Positions 32,893 through 40,512 of a stretch of DNA of 53,378 nucleotides are shown here, one piece after another. Each line of letters starts with the position of its first letter. Positions within the stretch are counted from its first letter, which is position 1. The notes below the pieces were generated by a model, which was not told the DNA's origin, ran no database searches, and was given only the letters and a program-made list of their open reading frames with translations. Both the position numbers and the translations under genes were made by a program. The DNA comes from Lachnospiraceae bacterium (GTDB lineage: Bacteria; Bacillota; Clostridia; Lachnospirales; Lachnospiraceae), in the NCBI GenBank assembly GCA_022800815.1, contig JAAWRC010000021.1, positions 1 through 53,378 on the forward strand, read 5' to 3'.

Positions 32893-33807
32893 ATGGGGAT
32901 CAATTTTGTTTTTATTTGTGCGATCGGCATCATCATCGTGAACATTGTGGAGGGGGCGGCCAGGGGCTTTTTGAAGAGCAGTCTCTCTCTGGCGGCGCTC
33001 CTCGTGGCCGGGATCGTGGTTTCGGCGTTAAATCCGTTTGTGACCGGGCTCCTTAAGCGGAACACCGGGCTGGACGAATGGATCGCAGGCAAGGTGGGTT
33101 CGGCCATCGAGGCCCGGTTTGACTCGGCGGTGGCGGAGCGGCTGGGCGGCGGCGTGGTCCGGGAGGAGGGCGGCAGCGTCACCCTGGAGCAGGACGTGAC
33201 TCTTCCCATGGACCTCACCCTTCCCGACGGGACGACGATCCCGGCCGGTACCAGGATTCCGGCGGGTACGACGGTCCCTGCGGAGCTTTTTGGCGGGGAG
33301 CAGGTGAGGGAACAGGTGAAAGAGCATGTGGACACGGGGCTCTCCGCCGCCGATCAGGCGAGGGTCATCGACATGCTTCCGCTGCCGCAGAGCCTTAAGG
33401 ACACCCTTGCGGAGAACAACAACAGCGCCGTTTACGAGCAGTTTGGAGTCGACCGCTTTACGGACTATATAGGAAGCTTCGTGGGGAATGTGTGCCTGAA
33501 CATCATCGGCTATCTCCTCACCTTTATGATCGTGTTCTTCGCCCTCCATATTTTGTTCATGGCCTTTAACGTGGTGGACCGCCTGCCGGTCATTCACGGC
33601 ATCAATCACTTCGCCGGGGCGCTCCTGGGGATTTTTAAGGGTTTTCTGGTGTTGGAGATCCTGTTCCTTCTGCTGGTCCCCTTCTCTGCGACGGAATACG
33701 GCGCAAAGGTGCTGGCCCAGATCGATGCCAACGGCTTCTTAAGGGCCCTCTACCATGGAAATATTTTGATGAAGCTTTTGATGGGCGTTGTGGGGCGAAT
33801 CGTATAG
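32893..33807 (+). CDS. CvpA-family membrane protein with extracytoplasmic insert
   Basis: 304 residues. Two N-terminal membrane segments (about 5-50) and two C-terminal ones (about 190-265; ILFMAFNVVDRLPVIHGINHFAGALLGIFKGFLVL) give the CvpA fold. Between them is an insert of about 130 residues, including a short repeat-like stretch (PDGTTIPAGTRIPAGTTVPAE) of the kind predicted to form beta turns. CvpA proteins are linked to colicin V production and envelope processes, but their biochemical role is unclear. AGGCAGG and GACATC precede the ATG. Confidence 0.8.
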   Translation: MGINFVFICAIGIIIVNIVEGAARGFLKSSLSLAALLVAGIVVSALNPFVTGLLKRNTGLDEWIAGKVGSAIEARFDSAVAERLGGGVVREEGGSVTLEQDVTLPMDLTLPDGTTIPAGTRIPAGTTVPAELFGGEQVREQVKEHVDTGLSAADQARVIDMLPLPQSLKDTLAENNNSAVYEQFGVDRFTDYIGSFVGNVCLNIIGYLLTFMIVFFALHILFMAFNVVDRLPVIHGINHFAGALLGIFKGFLVLEILFLLLVPFSATEYGAKVLAQIDANGFLRALYHGNILMKLLMGVVGRIV

Positions 33808-33866
33808 TATCTTGAGTTTCCGTATTTCTTGCGACAATACAAAATACGGAAACTCAAGTATAGTAT
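33803..33866. repeat. Small hairpin repeat, family 2, copy 2, with 8-bp flanking direct repeat
   Basis: CTTGAGTTTCCGTATTT (33811-33827) pairs perfectly with AAATACGGAAACTCAAG (33842-33858). TATAGTAT lies on both sides (33803-33810 and 33859-33866) like a target-site duplication; the left one includes the cvpA stop codon. Stem and loop resemble 13289-13327. Confidence 0.65.
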
Positions 33867-33869
33867 ACA

Positions 33870-33935
33870 TTGCAAAAGGCGGGAAGGTGTGCTATATTAC
33901 CAGTATATGGGCTTTTCGGAAAGCCTTGGTTTTTT
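33870..33935 (+). promoter_or_regulatory. rml promoter followed by short terminator-like hairpin
   Basis: TTGCAA (33870-33875) and TATATT (33893-33898), 17 bp apart. GGCTTT (33910-33915) pairs with AAAGCC (33920-33925) on a TCGG loop, then T6 (33930-33935). The hairpin lies just after the expected transcription start, about 80 bp before rmlA. Confidence 0.6.
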
Positions 33936-34016
33936 ATGGTTTTCTGCCGAATTCGCCACTGTGTGACTGGGAATACTGAGTGATGAGAAATGAGAATGAA
34001 TTGAAGGAGGTACTCT

Positions 34017-34907
34017 ATGAAGGGTATTATTCTTGCCGGGGGAAGCGGCACGCGCCTGTATCCGCTTACCAAGGTGACATCGAAACAGCTTCTGCCGATC
34101 TATGACAAGCCGATGATCTATTATCCGCTGTCCGTCCTGATGAATGCGGGCATCCGGGAGATCTTGATCATCTCCACGCCGGAGGACACGCCCCGGTTCG
34201 AATCCCTTCTGGGGGACGGCCATCAGTTCGGCATCGAGCTCTCCTATGCGGTGCAGCCGAGCCCCGACGGACTGGCCCAGGCATTTATCATCGGGGAGGG
34301 ATTTATCGGGACGGACTCCGTCGCCATGGTGCTGGGGGACAACATTTTCCACGGCAACGGCCTGACCAGGAGGCTTCGGGAGGCGGCGGCCAAGGAGACC
34401 GGCGCCACGGTCTTCGGGTATTACGTGGACGACCCGGAGCGGTTCGGCATCGTGGAGTTTGACGAGGAGGGGAAGGCCATCTCCCTGGAGGAAAAGCCCG
34501 CCCATCCCAAATCCAATTACTGCGTGACCGGCCTGTATTTTTACGACAACCGGGTGGTGGAGTATGCGAAGAACCTGAAGCCCTCCGCCCGCGGCGAGCT
34601 GGAGATCACGGACCTCAACAAGATTTACCTGGAGAACGGCGAGCTGGAGGTGACGCTGCTTGGGCAGGGCTTTACCTGGCTGGACACGGGCACCCATGAG
34701 TCTTTGGTGGACGCCACCAATTTTGTCAAGACCGTGGAGACCCACCAGCACCGGAAGATCGCCTGCCTGGAGGAGATCGCCTACCTCAGGGGCTGGATCA
34801 GCAGGGAGGAACTGATGGAGACCTATGAGGTTCTCAAAAAAAATCAGTATGGTGCGTATTTAAAAGACGTCATGGACGGAAAATATATAGATAAGAAGTT
34901 TGACTAA
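34017..34907 (+). CDS. rmlA: Glucose-1-phosphate thymidylyltransferase
   Basis: 296 residues, the normal RmlA length. [20 protein letters not shown] is the nucleotide-binding signature and [18 protein letters not shown] follows. [19 protein letters not shown] and [16 protein letters not shown] are further family marks. It makes dTDP-glucose from glucose-1-phosphate and dTTP, the first step to dTDP-L-rhamnose. GAAGGAGG lies 6 nt before the ATG. It is first of three rml genes in a row. Confidence 0.96.
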   Translation: MKGIILAGGSGTRLYPLTKVTSKQLLPIYDKPMIYYPLSVLMNAGIREILIISTPEDTPRFESLLGDGHQFGIELSYAVQPSPDGLAQAFIIGEGFIGTDSVAMVLGDNIFHGNGLTRRLREAAAKETGATVFGYYVDDPERFGIVEFDEEGKAISLEEKPAHPKSNYCVTGLYFYDNRVVEYAKNLKPSARGELEITDLNKIYLENGELEVTLLGQGFTWLDTGTHESLVDATNFVKTVETHQHRKIACLEEIAYLRGWISREELMETYEVLKKNQYGAYLKDVMDGKYIDKKFD

Positions 34908-34922
34908 AGCGAGGAATGCGAA

Positions 34923-35948
34923 ATGAAGATTTTAGTGACGGGTGGCGCCGGGTTCATCGGCGGAAATTTTGTGCATTACATGGTGAACAAGTATCCGGAG
35001 GATGTGATCGTCAATCTGGACCTGCTCACCTATGCGGGGAATCTGGAGACCTTAAAGCCGGTGGAGGATGCGCCCAATTATAAGTTTGTGAAGGGCGACA
35101 TTGCGGACCGGCCCTTTATCATGGATTTGTTTGGGAAGGAGCAGTTTGACGTGGTGGTCAATTTTGCGGCGGAGAGCCACGTGGACCGCTCGATCACCAA
35201 TCCGGGCCTGTTCGTGCAGACCAACGTCATGGGGACGCAGACGCTCCTGGACGCTTCCAGGCAGTTTGGCGTGAAGCGCTATCATCAGGTGTCCACCGAC
35301 GAGGTTTACGGGGACCTGCCCCTGGATCGTCCGGACCTGTTTTTCACGGAGGAGACGCCCCTTCATACGTCGAGTCCTTATTCGGCCAGCAAGGCGGGGG
35401 CCGACCTTTTGGTGCTGGCCTATTACCGGACTTTCGGGACGCCGGTGACGGTCTCCCGCTGTTCCAACAACTATGGCCCCTATCATTTTCCGGAGAAGCT
35501 GATCCCGCTTATGATCAGCCGGGCTCTGGCCGACGAGAGCCTCCCCGTCTACGGGAAGGGGGAGAACGTCCGTGACTGGCTCCATGTCTCGGACCACTGC
35601 GCCGCCATCGACCTGATCATCCGGAAGGGAAGGGTCGGGGAGGTTTACAACATCGGCGGCCACAACGAGCGGACCAACCTGGAGGTGGTGAAGACGATCC
35701 TTAAGGCCCTGGACAAGCCGGAGAGCCTGATCCAGTACGTGACGGACCGTCCGGGCCACGACAGGCGCTATGCCATCGACCCGACGAAGATCGAGACGGA
35801 GCTTGGCTGGGAGCCCAGGTACACCTTCGACACCGGTATTGCCATGACCATTCAGTGGTATCTGGACAACCAGGACTGGTGGAAGCATATCCTGAGCGGG
35901 GAGTACAGCAATTATTTTGAGAACATGTATGGAAACCGCCTGCATTAA
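34923..35948 (+). CDS. rmlB: dTDP-glucose 4,6-dehydratase
   Basis: 341 residues. Rossmann signature VTGGAGFIGGNF at the start, catalytic Thr-Asp-Glu in STDEVYGDL, and YSASKAG supplying the Tyr and Lys. RCSNNYGPYHFPEKLIPL is a strong RmlB marker. It converts dTDP-glucose to the 4-keto-6-deoxy sugar with bound NAD. It is 15 bp after rmlA. Confidence 0.97.
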   Translation: MKILVTGGAGFIGGNFVHYMVNKYPEDVIVNLDLLTYAGNLETLKPVEDAPNYKFVKGDIADRPFIMDLFGKEQFDVVVNFAAESHVDRSITNPGLFVQTNVMGTQTLLDASRQFGVKRYHQVSTDEVYGDLPLDRPDLFFTEETPLHTSSPYSASKAGADLLVLAYYRTFGTPVTVSRCSNNYGPYHFPEKLIPLMISRALADESLPVYGKGENVRDWLHVSDHCAAIDLIIRKGRVGEVYNIGGHNERTNLEVVKTILKALDKPESLIQYVTDRPGHDRRYAIDPTKIETELGWEPRYTFDTGIAMTIQWYLDNQDWWKHILSGEYSNYFENMYGNRLH

Positions 35949-35988
35949 GCGGTGCGGTGCGGAATAGAAATAGAGCAGGAGGCAGGGC

Positions 35989-36846
35989 ATGAAGGTATTG
36001 GTGACGGGTGTCAAGGGCCAGCTTGGCTATGACGTGATGAACGAGCTTGCGAAGCGTGGCATCGAGGGCGTCGGCGTGGACATCGAGGAGATGGACATCA
36101 CGGACGACGTGGCGGTCCGGGCGGTGATCACGGAGGCGAAAGTGGACGCAGTGATCCACTGTGCGGCGTTCACGGCGGTGGATGCGGCGGAGGAGAAGCT
36201 GGAACTTTGCAGGAGGATCAACGGCGGCGGCACGGAGAATATTGCGAAGGTCTGTAAGGATCTGGACCTCAAGATGATGTATATCAGTACGGACTACGTG
36301 TTTGACGGCGAGGGCGAGAGACCCTGGGAGCCGGACGACGAGAGGAATCCCTTGAATGCCTACGGCCTGTCCAAGTATGACGGGGAGCTGGCCATTGAGA
36401 AGTACGTGGAGAAGTTCTTCACGGTGCGGATTGCCTGGGTGTTCGGCGTCAACGGCAAGAATTTCATCAAGACCATGCTGCGCCTGGGCGAGGCAAACGG
36501 GGCCGTCAGCGTGGTGGACGACCAGATCGGCTCCCCAACCTACACCTACGACCTGGCGAGACTTCTGGTGGATATGATCCAGACGGAGAAGTACGGAAGG
36601 TATCACGCCACCAACGAGGGTCTCTGCAGCTGGTATGAGTTCGCCTGTGAGATTTTTAAGCAGGCGGGCATGGACGTGAAGGTGACGCCGGTGGACAGCG
36701 AGACCTACGGGAAGATGTTCCCTGCGGCTGCGAAGCGGCCGAAGAACAGCCGCATGGCGAAGGATAAGCTGGAGGCCAACGGATTTGAGCGGCTTCCCGC
36801 ATGGCAGGACGCCCTCTCAAGGTATCTGGAGATCATCAGGAAATAA
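35989..36846 (+). CDS. rmlD: dTDP-4-dehydrorhamnose reductase
   Basis: 285 residues. VTGVKGQLGYDVM (NADPH-binding turn), STDYVFDG, YGLSKYDGE (Tyr/Lys pair) and VRIAWVFGVNGKNF match RmlD. It makes the last reduction to dTDP-L-rhamnose. The 3,5-epimerase gene rmlC that must act between RmlB and RmlD is not in this cluster. It follows rmlB by 40 bp. The repeat element copy B begins 12 bp after the stop. Confidence 0.94.
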   Translation: MKVLVTGVKGQLGYDVMNELAKRGIEGVGVDIEEMDITDDVAVRAVITEAKVDAVIHCAAFTAVDAAEEKLELCRRINGGGTENIAKVCKDLDLKMMYISTDYVFDGEGERPWEPDDERNPLNAYGLSKYDGELAIEKYVEKFFTVRIAWVFGVNGKNFIKTMLRLGEANGAVSVVDDQIGSPTYTYDLARLLVDMIQTEKYGRYHATNEGLCSWYEFACEIFKQAGMDVKVTPVDSETYGKMFPAAAKRPKNSRMAKDKLEANGFERLPAWQDALSRYLEIIRK

Positions 36847-36858
36847 CGTGGGTTATCA

Positions 36859-37073
36859 GGTAATTGTGAAGCTTGAAATTGTGGAGCTGCTTCTAACGAT
36901 TGCGTCCATTCAAAGCCTGCAGCGCCAAACATTCCAATGAGCCCATAAGCACAGAAAACGCTCGGGCATAGGCCCTCCCGTTTTCCATGGTTTCCTTTCC
37001 ATGGCGCAGAGGGCTTTTCCTGGAAGCAATCGTCAGAAGAAGCTTTATCATATTTTGTGGTTCCACAATTACC
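36859..37073 (-). repeat. Full copy of dispersed palindromic (MITE-like) element, copy B
   Basis: Ends GGTAATTGTGAA (36859-36870) and TTCCACAATTACC (37061-37073) are inverted. Its reverse complement matches copy A, including CCAGGAAAAGCCCTCTGCGC, ACCATGGAAAACGGGAGGGC and CTTATGGGCTCATTGGAATG. The core hairpin differs from copy A in both arms yet still pairs. It lies between rmlD and glmM. Confidence 0.8.
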
Positions 37074-37104
37074 TTAGTGGATTATAACCAGACAGGAGCA
37101 GAAG

Positions 37105-38454
37105 ATGGGTAAGTACTTTGGAACGGACGGCTTCCGGGGGGAGGCCAACCGGGTTTTGACGGTGGAGCACGCCTACAAGGTGGGGCGGTTCCTGGGATGG
37201 TATTACGGGGCCAGGACGGGAAGCAAGTGCCGGGTGGTCATCGGCAAGGATACCAGGCGCAGTAGCTACATGTTTGAGTATTCTCTGGTGGCGGGGCTCA
37301 CGGCTTCCGGGGCGGACGCCTGCCTGCTCCATGTGACCACCACGCCCAGCGTGTCCTACGTGGTGCGGACGGAGGATTTTGACTGCGGGATCATGATCTC
37401 TGCCAGCCACAATCCCTTCTATGACAATGGGATCAAGGTGTTGAACGGCAGGGGGGAGAAGCTGGACGAGGAGGTGACGGCCCAGATCGAAGCTTACATC
37501 GACGGGGAATCCGGGGAGATTCCCTTTGCGGTGAAGGAGGGGATCGGCCGGGCTTCGGATTATTCCCAGGGAAGGAACCGGTATATCGGCTATCTGATCT
37601 CTCTGGCGGTTCGTTCGTTCAAGAATATGCGGGTGGGGCTGGACTGCTCCAACGGCAGCGCCTTCTCCATTGCCAAGAGCGTCTTTGACGCCCTGGGTGC
37701 CAAGACCTATGTGATCAACAACGAGCCCGACGGGACCAACATCAACCGGGGATGCGGTTCCACCCACATCGAAGTACTCCAGAAATTCGTGGTGGAGAAC
37801 GGCCTGGACGTGGGCTTTGCCTACGACGGCGACGCAGACCGGTGCATCGCCGTGGACGAGAACGGCCGGGTGGTGGACGGAGACCTGATCCTCTATGTCT
37901 GCGGCCTTTACATGAAGGAGCGGGGGATGCTGGACACCAACACGGTGGTGACCACCGTCATGTCCAACATCGGGCTCTACAAGGCCTTTGACATCGCCGG
38001 CATCCGCTATGAGAAGACAGACGTGGGCGACCGGTTTGTCTACGAGAACATGGTGAACAACGGGCACCGCCTGGGCGGTGAGCAGTCGGGGCATATCATT
38101 TTCAGCAAGTACGCCTCAACGGGAGACGGCATCTTAACTTCCTTAAAACTGATGGAGGTCATGCTAGAGAAAAAAGAAACCTTGGGGAAACTGACCTCCC
38201 CGGTGGAAATCTATCCCCAGCTTCTCAAAAATATCCGGGTGAAGGATAAGCCGGCCGCCAGGGCGGATCAGGACGTGCAGGCGGCGGTGGACGCGGTGGA
38301 GAAGGCTCTCGGAAACGACGGCCGGATCCTGGTCCGGGAGAGCGGCACGGAGCCGGTGATCCGGGTCATGGTGGAGGCGAGGACCGACGAGCTTTGTGAA
38401 AAATATGTATCTCAGGTCCTGGAAGTCATCAGGGCAAAAGGACATGAAGAATAA
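37105..38454 (+). CDS. glmM: Phosphoglucosamine mutase
   Basis: 449 residues, the standard length. GKYFGTDGFRGEAN at the start, phosphoserine loop GIMISASHNPFYDNGIK (near 100), metal loop GFAYDGDADRCIAVDE, sugar loop GGEQSGHIIF and phosphate-binding VRESGTEPVIRVM. It interconverts glucosamine-6-P and glucosamine-1-P for UDP-GlcNAc and peptidoglycan synthesis. ACAGGAGCAG precedes the ATG. The next gene overlaps its end by 11 bp. Confidence 0.95.
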   Translation: MGKYFGTDGFRGEANRVLTVEHAYKVGRFLGWYYGARTGSKCRVVIGKDTRRSSYMFEYSLVAGLTASGADACLLHVTTTPSVSYVVRTEDFDCGIMISASHNPFYDNGIKVLNGRGEKLDEEVTAQIEAYIDGESGEIPFAVKEGIGRASDYSQGRNRYIGYLISLAVRSFKNMRVGLDCSNGSAFSIAKSVFDALGAKTYVINNEPDGTNINRGCGSTHIEVLQKFVVENGLDVGFAYDGDADRCIAVDENGRVVDGDLILYVCGLYMKERGMLDTNTVVTTVMSNIGLYKAFDIAGIRYEKTDVGDRFVYENMVNNGHRLGGEQSGHIIFSKYASTGDGILTSLKLMEVMLEKKETLGKLTSPVEIYPQLLKNIRVKDKPAARADQDVQAAVDAVEKALGNDGRILVRESGTEPVIRVMVEARTDELCEKYVSQVLEVIRAKGHEE

Positions 38455-38872
38455 GAAGAGATTGTGGAGGCGCTGGATTTTTCTGGCGCTCTCCCTTTTG
38501 TGGATGGCGGTGATCTTTTATTTTTCCGGGCAGACCGGCAGCGAGTCCGGGGCTCTCAGCAGTTCTTTTTCCGGTTTTCTCGGCCTGCCGGAGTGGCTGA
38601 TCCGCAAGGGCGCCCACGTGGCCGAATACGGCGCCCTCGGCTTTTTCCTCTTCGGCTTTTTCGATACCGTTCCCCGGAAGGGCATGTGGCTTGCCTCCTG
38701 GGGAACGGCCGTCCTCTATGCCGTCTCCGACGAACTGCACCAGATGTTTTCCTCCGGACGCACTCCCGCCCTCCGGGACGTGTGCATCGATGCCGCCGGA
38801 GCCGCCCTGGGCGTGGCCGTCCTGTACCTGCTCACAGCTTTCCTGCGCCGCCGTGGGCATCTGCCAGAGTAA
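38444..38872 (+). CDS. VanZ-like membrane protein
   Basis: 142 residues with four membrane segments. FYFSGQTGSESGALSSS, RKGAHVAEYGALGFFLF and YAVSDELHQMFSSGRTPALRDVCIDAAGAALG are the conserved VanZ-family stretches. VanZ gives low-level teicoplanin resistance in enterococci, but most homologues have no known role. The start at 38444 overlaps glmM by 11 bp, so expression is probably coupled. Confidence 0.88.
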   Translation: MKNKKRLWRRWIFLALSLLWMAVIFYFSGQTGSESGALSSSFSGFLGLPEWLIRKGAHVAEYGALGFFLFGFFDTVPRKGMWLASWGTAVLYAVSDELHQMFSSGRTPALRDVCIDAAGAALGVAVLYLLTAFLRRRGHLPE

Positions 38873-38964
38873 CCTTCCAGGCGTCCGCTGCCCCCCGCAG
38901 CCGCCGGGAAGGCCCTGCGGATCTTGCAGCCGTGTCGCCGCCCATGGCCCCTAGCGCCAGAACA

Positions 38965-39211
38965 GGAAGAAGATTGGTGCTTTTCTGCATGAAATCTGAT
39001 TGGAAATGTCCGGCGTCTGCTGTTCGCAGACGATAGGAGAGATTTGCCAATTTTACGAGCATAGCGCAGGCAATTTCATCCGACCCGGTTTGATGGAGGT
39101 GAAATTGCCTGCAATGGGCGGCGCAGTAAAATTGGCAAATCCGACGTGTCTGCGGGCATCAGACGCCGGACATTTCGTGAAAAATTCAATAAAAAGCACC
39201 GATTTTCTTCC
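38965..39211. repeat. 247-bp interrupted palindrome of unknown type
   Basis: Nested perfect arms: GAAATGTCCGGCGTCTG (39003-39019) with 39160-39176; CGCAGAC (39025-39031) with 39148-39154; GATTTGCCAATTTTAC (39041-39056) with 39126-39141; GCAGGCAATTTCA (39066-39078) with 39100-39112. Imperfect outer arms run from 38965 and to 39211. It fills the non-coding gap between the VanZ-like gene and hisC and shares no sequence with the other repeat families here. Confidence 0.85.
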
Positions 39212-39247
39212 GTCAACATACCATCACCTCACAGAAAGGAATCTATT

Positions 39248-40306
39248 ATGAAACCCTGGGAAGCAAACATCCGAAAAGTAACCCCCTATGTTCCCGGCGA
39301 GCAGCCGAAACAGACAGACGTAATCAAACTGAATACCAACGAGAATCCCTATGGCCCCTCCCCGGCGGTGAAAAAGGCACTGGAGGACTTTGACACGGAG
39401 CTTCTGCGCCTGTACCCGGACCCTGCGTCCCAGGTGCTGGTGGACGCCCTGGCGAAGCGGTACGGCCTTGGGACGGACCAGGTTTTCGTGGGAGTCGGTT
39501 CCGACGACGTCCTCGCCATGTCCTTTCTGACCTTTTTCAATTCCGGCAAGCCCATTTTGTTTCCGGACATCTCCTACTCTTTCTACAGCGTGTGGGCGGA
39601 GCTTTACGGGATCCCTTATGAGTGTCCGGTCCTGGACGATGGTTTTCAGATCCGGAAGGAGGATTATTATAAAGAAAACGGAGGGGTGATCTTCCCGAAT
39701 CCCAATGCGCCCACCTCCCTGGCCCTGGGCCTTGCGGAGGTGGAGGACATTGTTGCCCACAACCAGAAGTCGGTGGTCATCGTGGACGAGGCGTATATTG
39801 ATTTCGGAGGGGAGTCGGCCCTCGGGCTTTTGTCCAAATATGAAAATCTGCTGGTGGTGCGGACTTTTTCCAAGTCCCGCTCCATGGCGGGCCTTCGAAT
39901 CGGCTACGCCATGGGGGCGCCGGCGCTCATCCGGGCATTGAACGACGTTAAGTATTCCTTTAATTCTTACACCATGAACCAGACTTCCCTGGTCCTCGGG
40001 ACGGCGGCCCTGGAGGACGAGGCATATTTTCAGGAGACAGTCGGAAAGATACGGGCCACCAGGGAGCGGGCGAAGAAGCGGCTTTCGGCCCTGGGCTTTG
40101 TCTGCCCGGAGCCCTCCGCCAACTTCATCTTTGCCAGCCGGCCGGGGACAGATGCGAAGGCACTTTTTGATGCCTTGAGGGAGAAAAACATTTACGTCCG
40201 GCATTTTGACGGGCCGAGAATCGGGGATTATCTTCGCATCACCATCGGCACCGACGAACAGATGGAGCGATTGTTTGAGTTTTTGGAAAATTATTTAAAA
40301 CATTGA
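39248..40306 (+). CDS. hisC: Histidinol-phosphate aminotransferase
   Basis: 352 residues from MKPWEANIRKVTPYVPG with AGAAAGGA upstream. LNTNENPYGPSPAV, FPNPNAPTSLAL, VVDEAYIDFGG and the PLP lysine in RTFSKSRSMAGLRIGYA define HisC. It converts histidinol-phosphate and 2-oxoglutarate to imidazole-acetol-phosphate and Glu in reverse notation of the biosynthetic step. No other his genes are near, so it is an orphan copy. Some HisC proteins also act on aromatic oxo acids. The stretch before it holds the 247-bp palindrome. Confidence 0.9.
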   Translation: MKPWEANIRKVTPYVPGEQPKQTDVIKLNTNENPYGPSPAVKKALEDFDTELLRLYPDPASQVLVDALAKRYGLGTDQVFVGVGSDDVLAMSFLTFFNSGKPILFPDISYSFYSVWAELYGIPYECPVLDDGFQIRKEDYYKENGGVIFPNPNAPTSLALGLAEVEDIVAHNQKSVVIVDEAYIDFGGESALGLLSKYENLLVVRTFSKSRSMAGLRIGYAMGAPALIRALNDVKYSFNSYTMNQTSLVLGTAALEDEAYFQETVGKIRATRERAKKRLSALGFVCPEPSANFIFASRPGTDAKALFDALREKNIYVRHFDGPRIGDYLRITIGTDEQMERLFEFLENYLKH

Positions 40307-40331
40307 CAAAAAAGAAATGCCCTGTTATCAT
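40303..40331 (+). promoter_or_regulatory. glnA promoter
   Basis: TTGACA (40303-40308) and TATCAT (40326-40331), 17 bp apart; the -35 overlaps the hisC stop codon. Confidence 0.75.
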
Positions 40332-40343
40332 CAAATGGAGAAC

Positions 40344-40396
40344 AAGGGCGTTTCTTCGTTGAGAGGATGCGCCCTTTTGGCTTTTATGCGCAAGCC
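40344..40396 (+). promoter_or_regulatory. Two hairpins in the glnA leader, candidate ANTAR-controlled attenuator
   Basis: AGGGCG (40344-40350 region) pairs with CGCCCTT ending near 40376, followed by TTTT. A second small hairpin GGCTT/AAGCC spans 40379-40396. They lie just after the transcription start of glnA, which is followed by a gene for an ANTAR antiterminator. I could not identify the paired six-base loops (A at 1, G at 4) that ANTAR proteins bind. Confidence 0.45.
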
Positions 40397-40416
40397 TTTA
40401 CGGAGGAGATTTATTG

Positions 40417-40478
40417 GGTGATTGCGAAACTCAAAAGCTTGTCGAGTATTGCCGCAGTTTTTACGCTTCGCAATTACT
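40417..40478 (+). repeat. End-only copy of the dispersed palindromic element, copy C
   Basis: GGTGATTGCGAA (40417-40428) and TTCGCAATTACT (40467-40478) are inverted and match the termini of copies A and B; the core is absent. It sits inside the glnA leader 35 bp before the start codon. Confidence 0.6.
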
Positions 40479-40512
40479 TAAAAAGACTTATCATGAAAAG
40501 GAGTTTTGTCAT

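Noticed and set aside
39000-39247. T-box leader before hisC
   Set aside because: No specifier loop or AGGGTGGNACCGCG-type antiterminator sequence; the region is taken by the palindrome.
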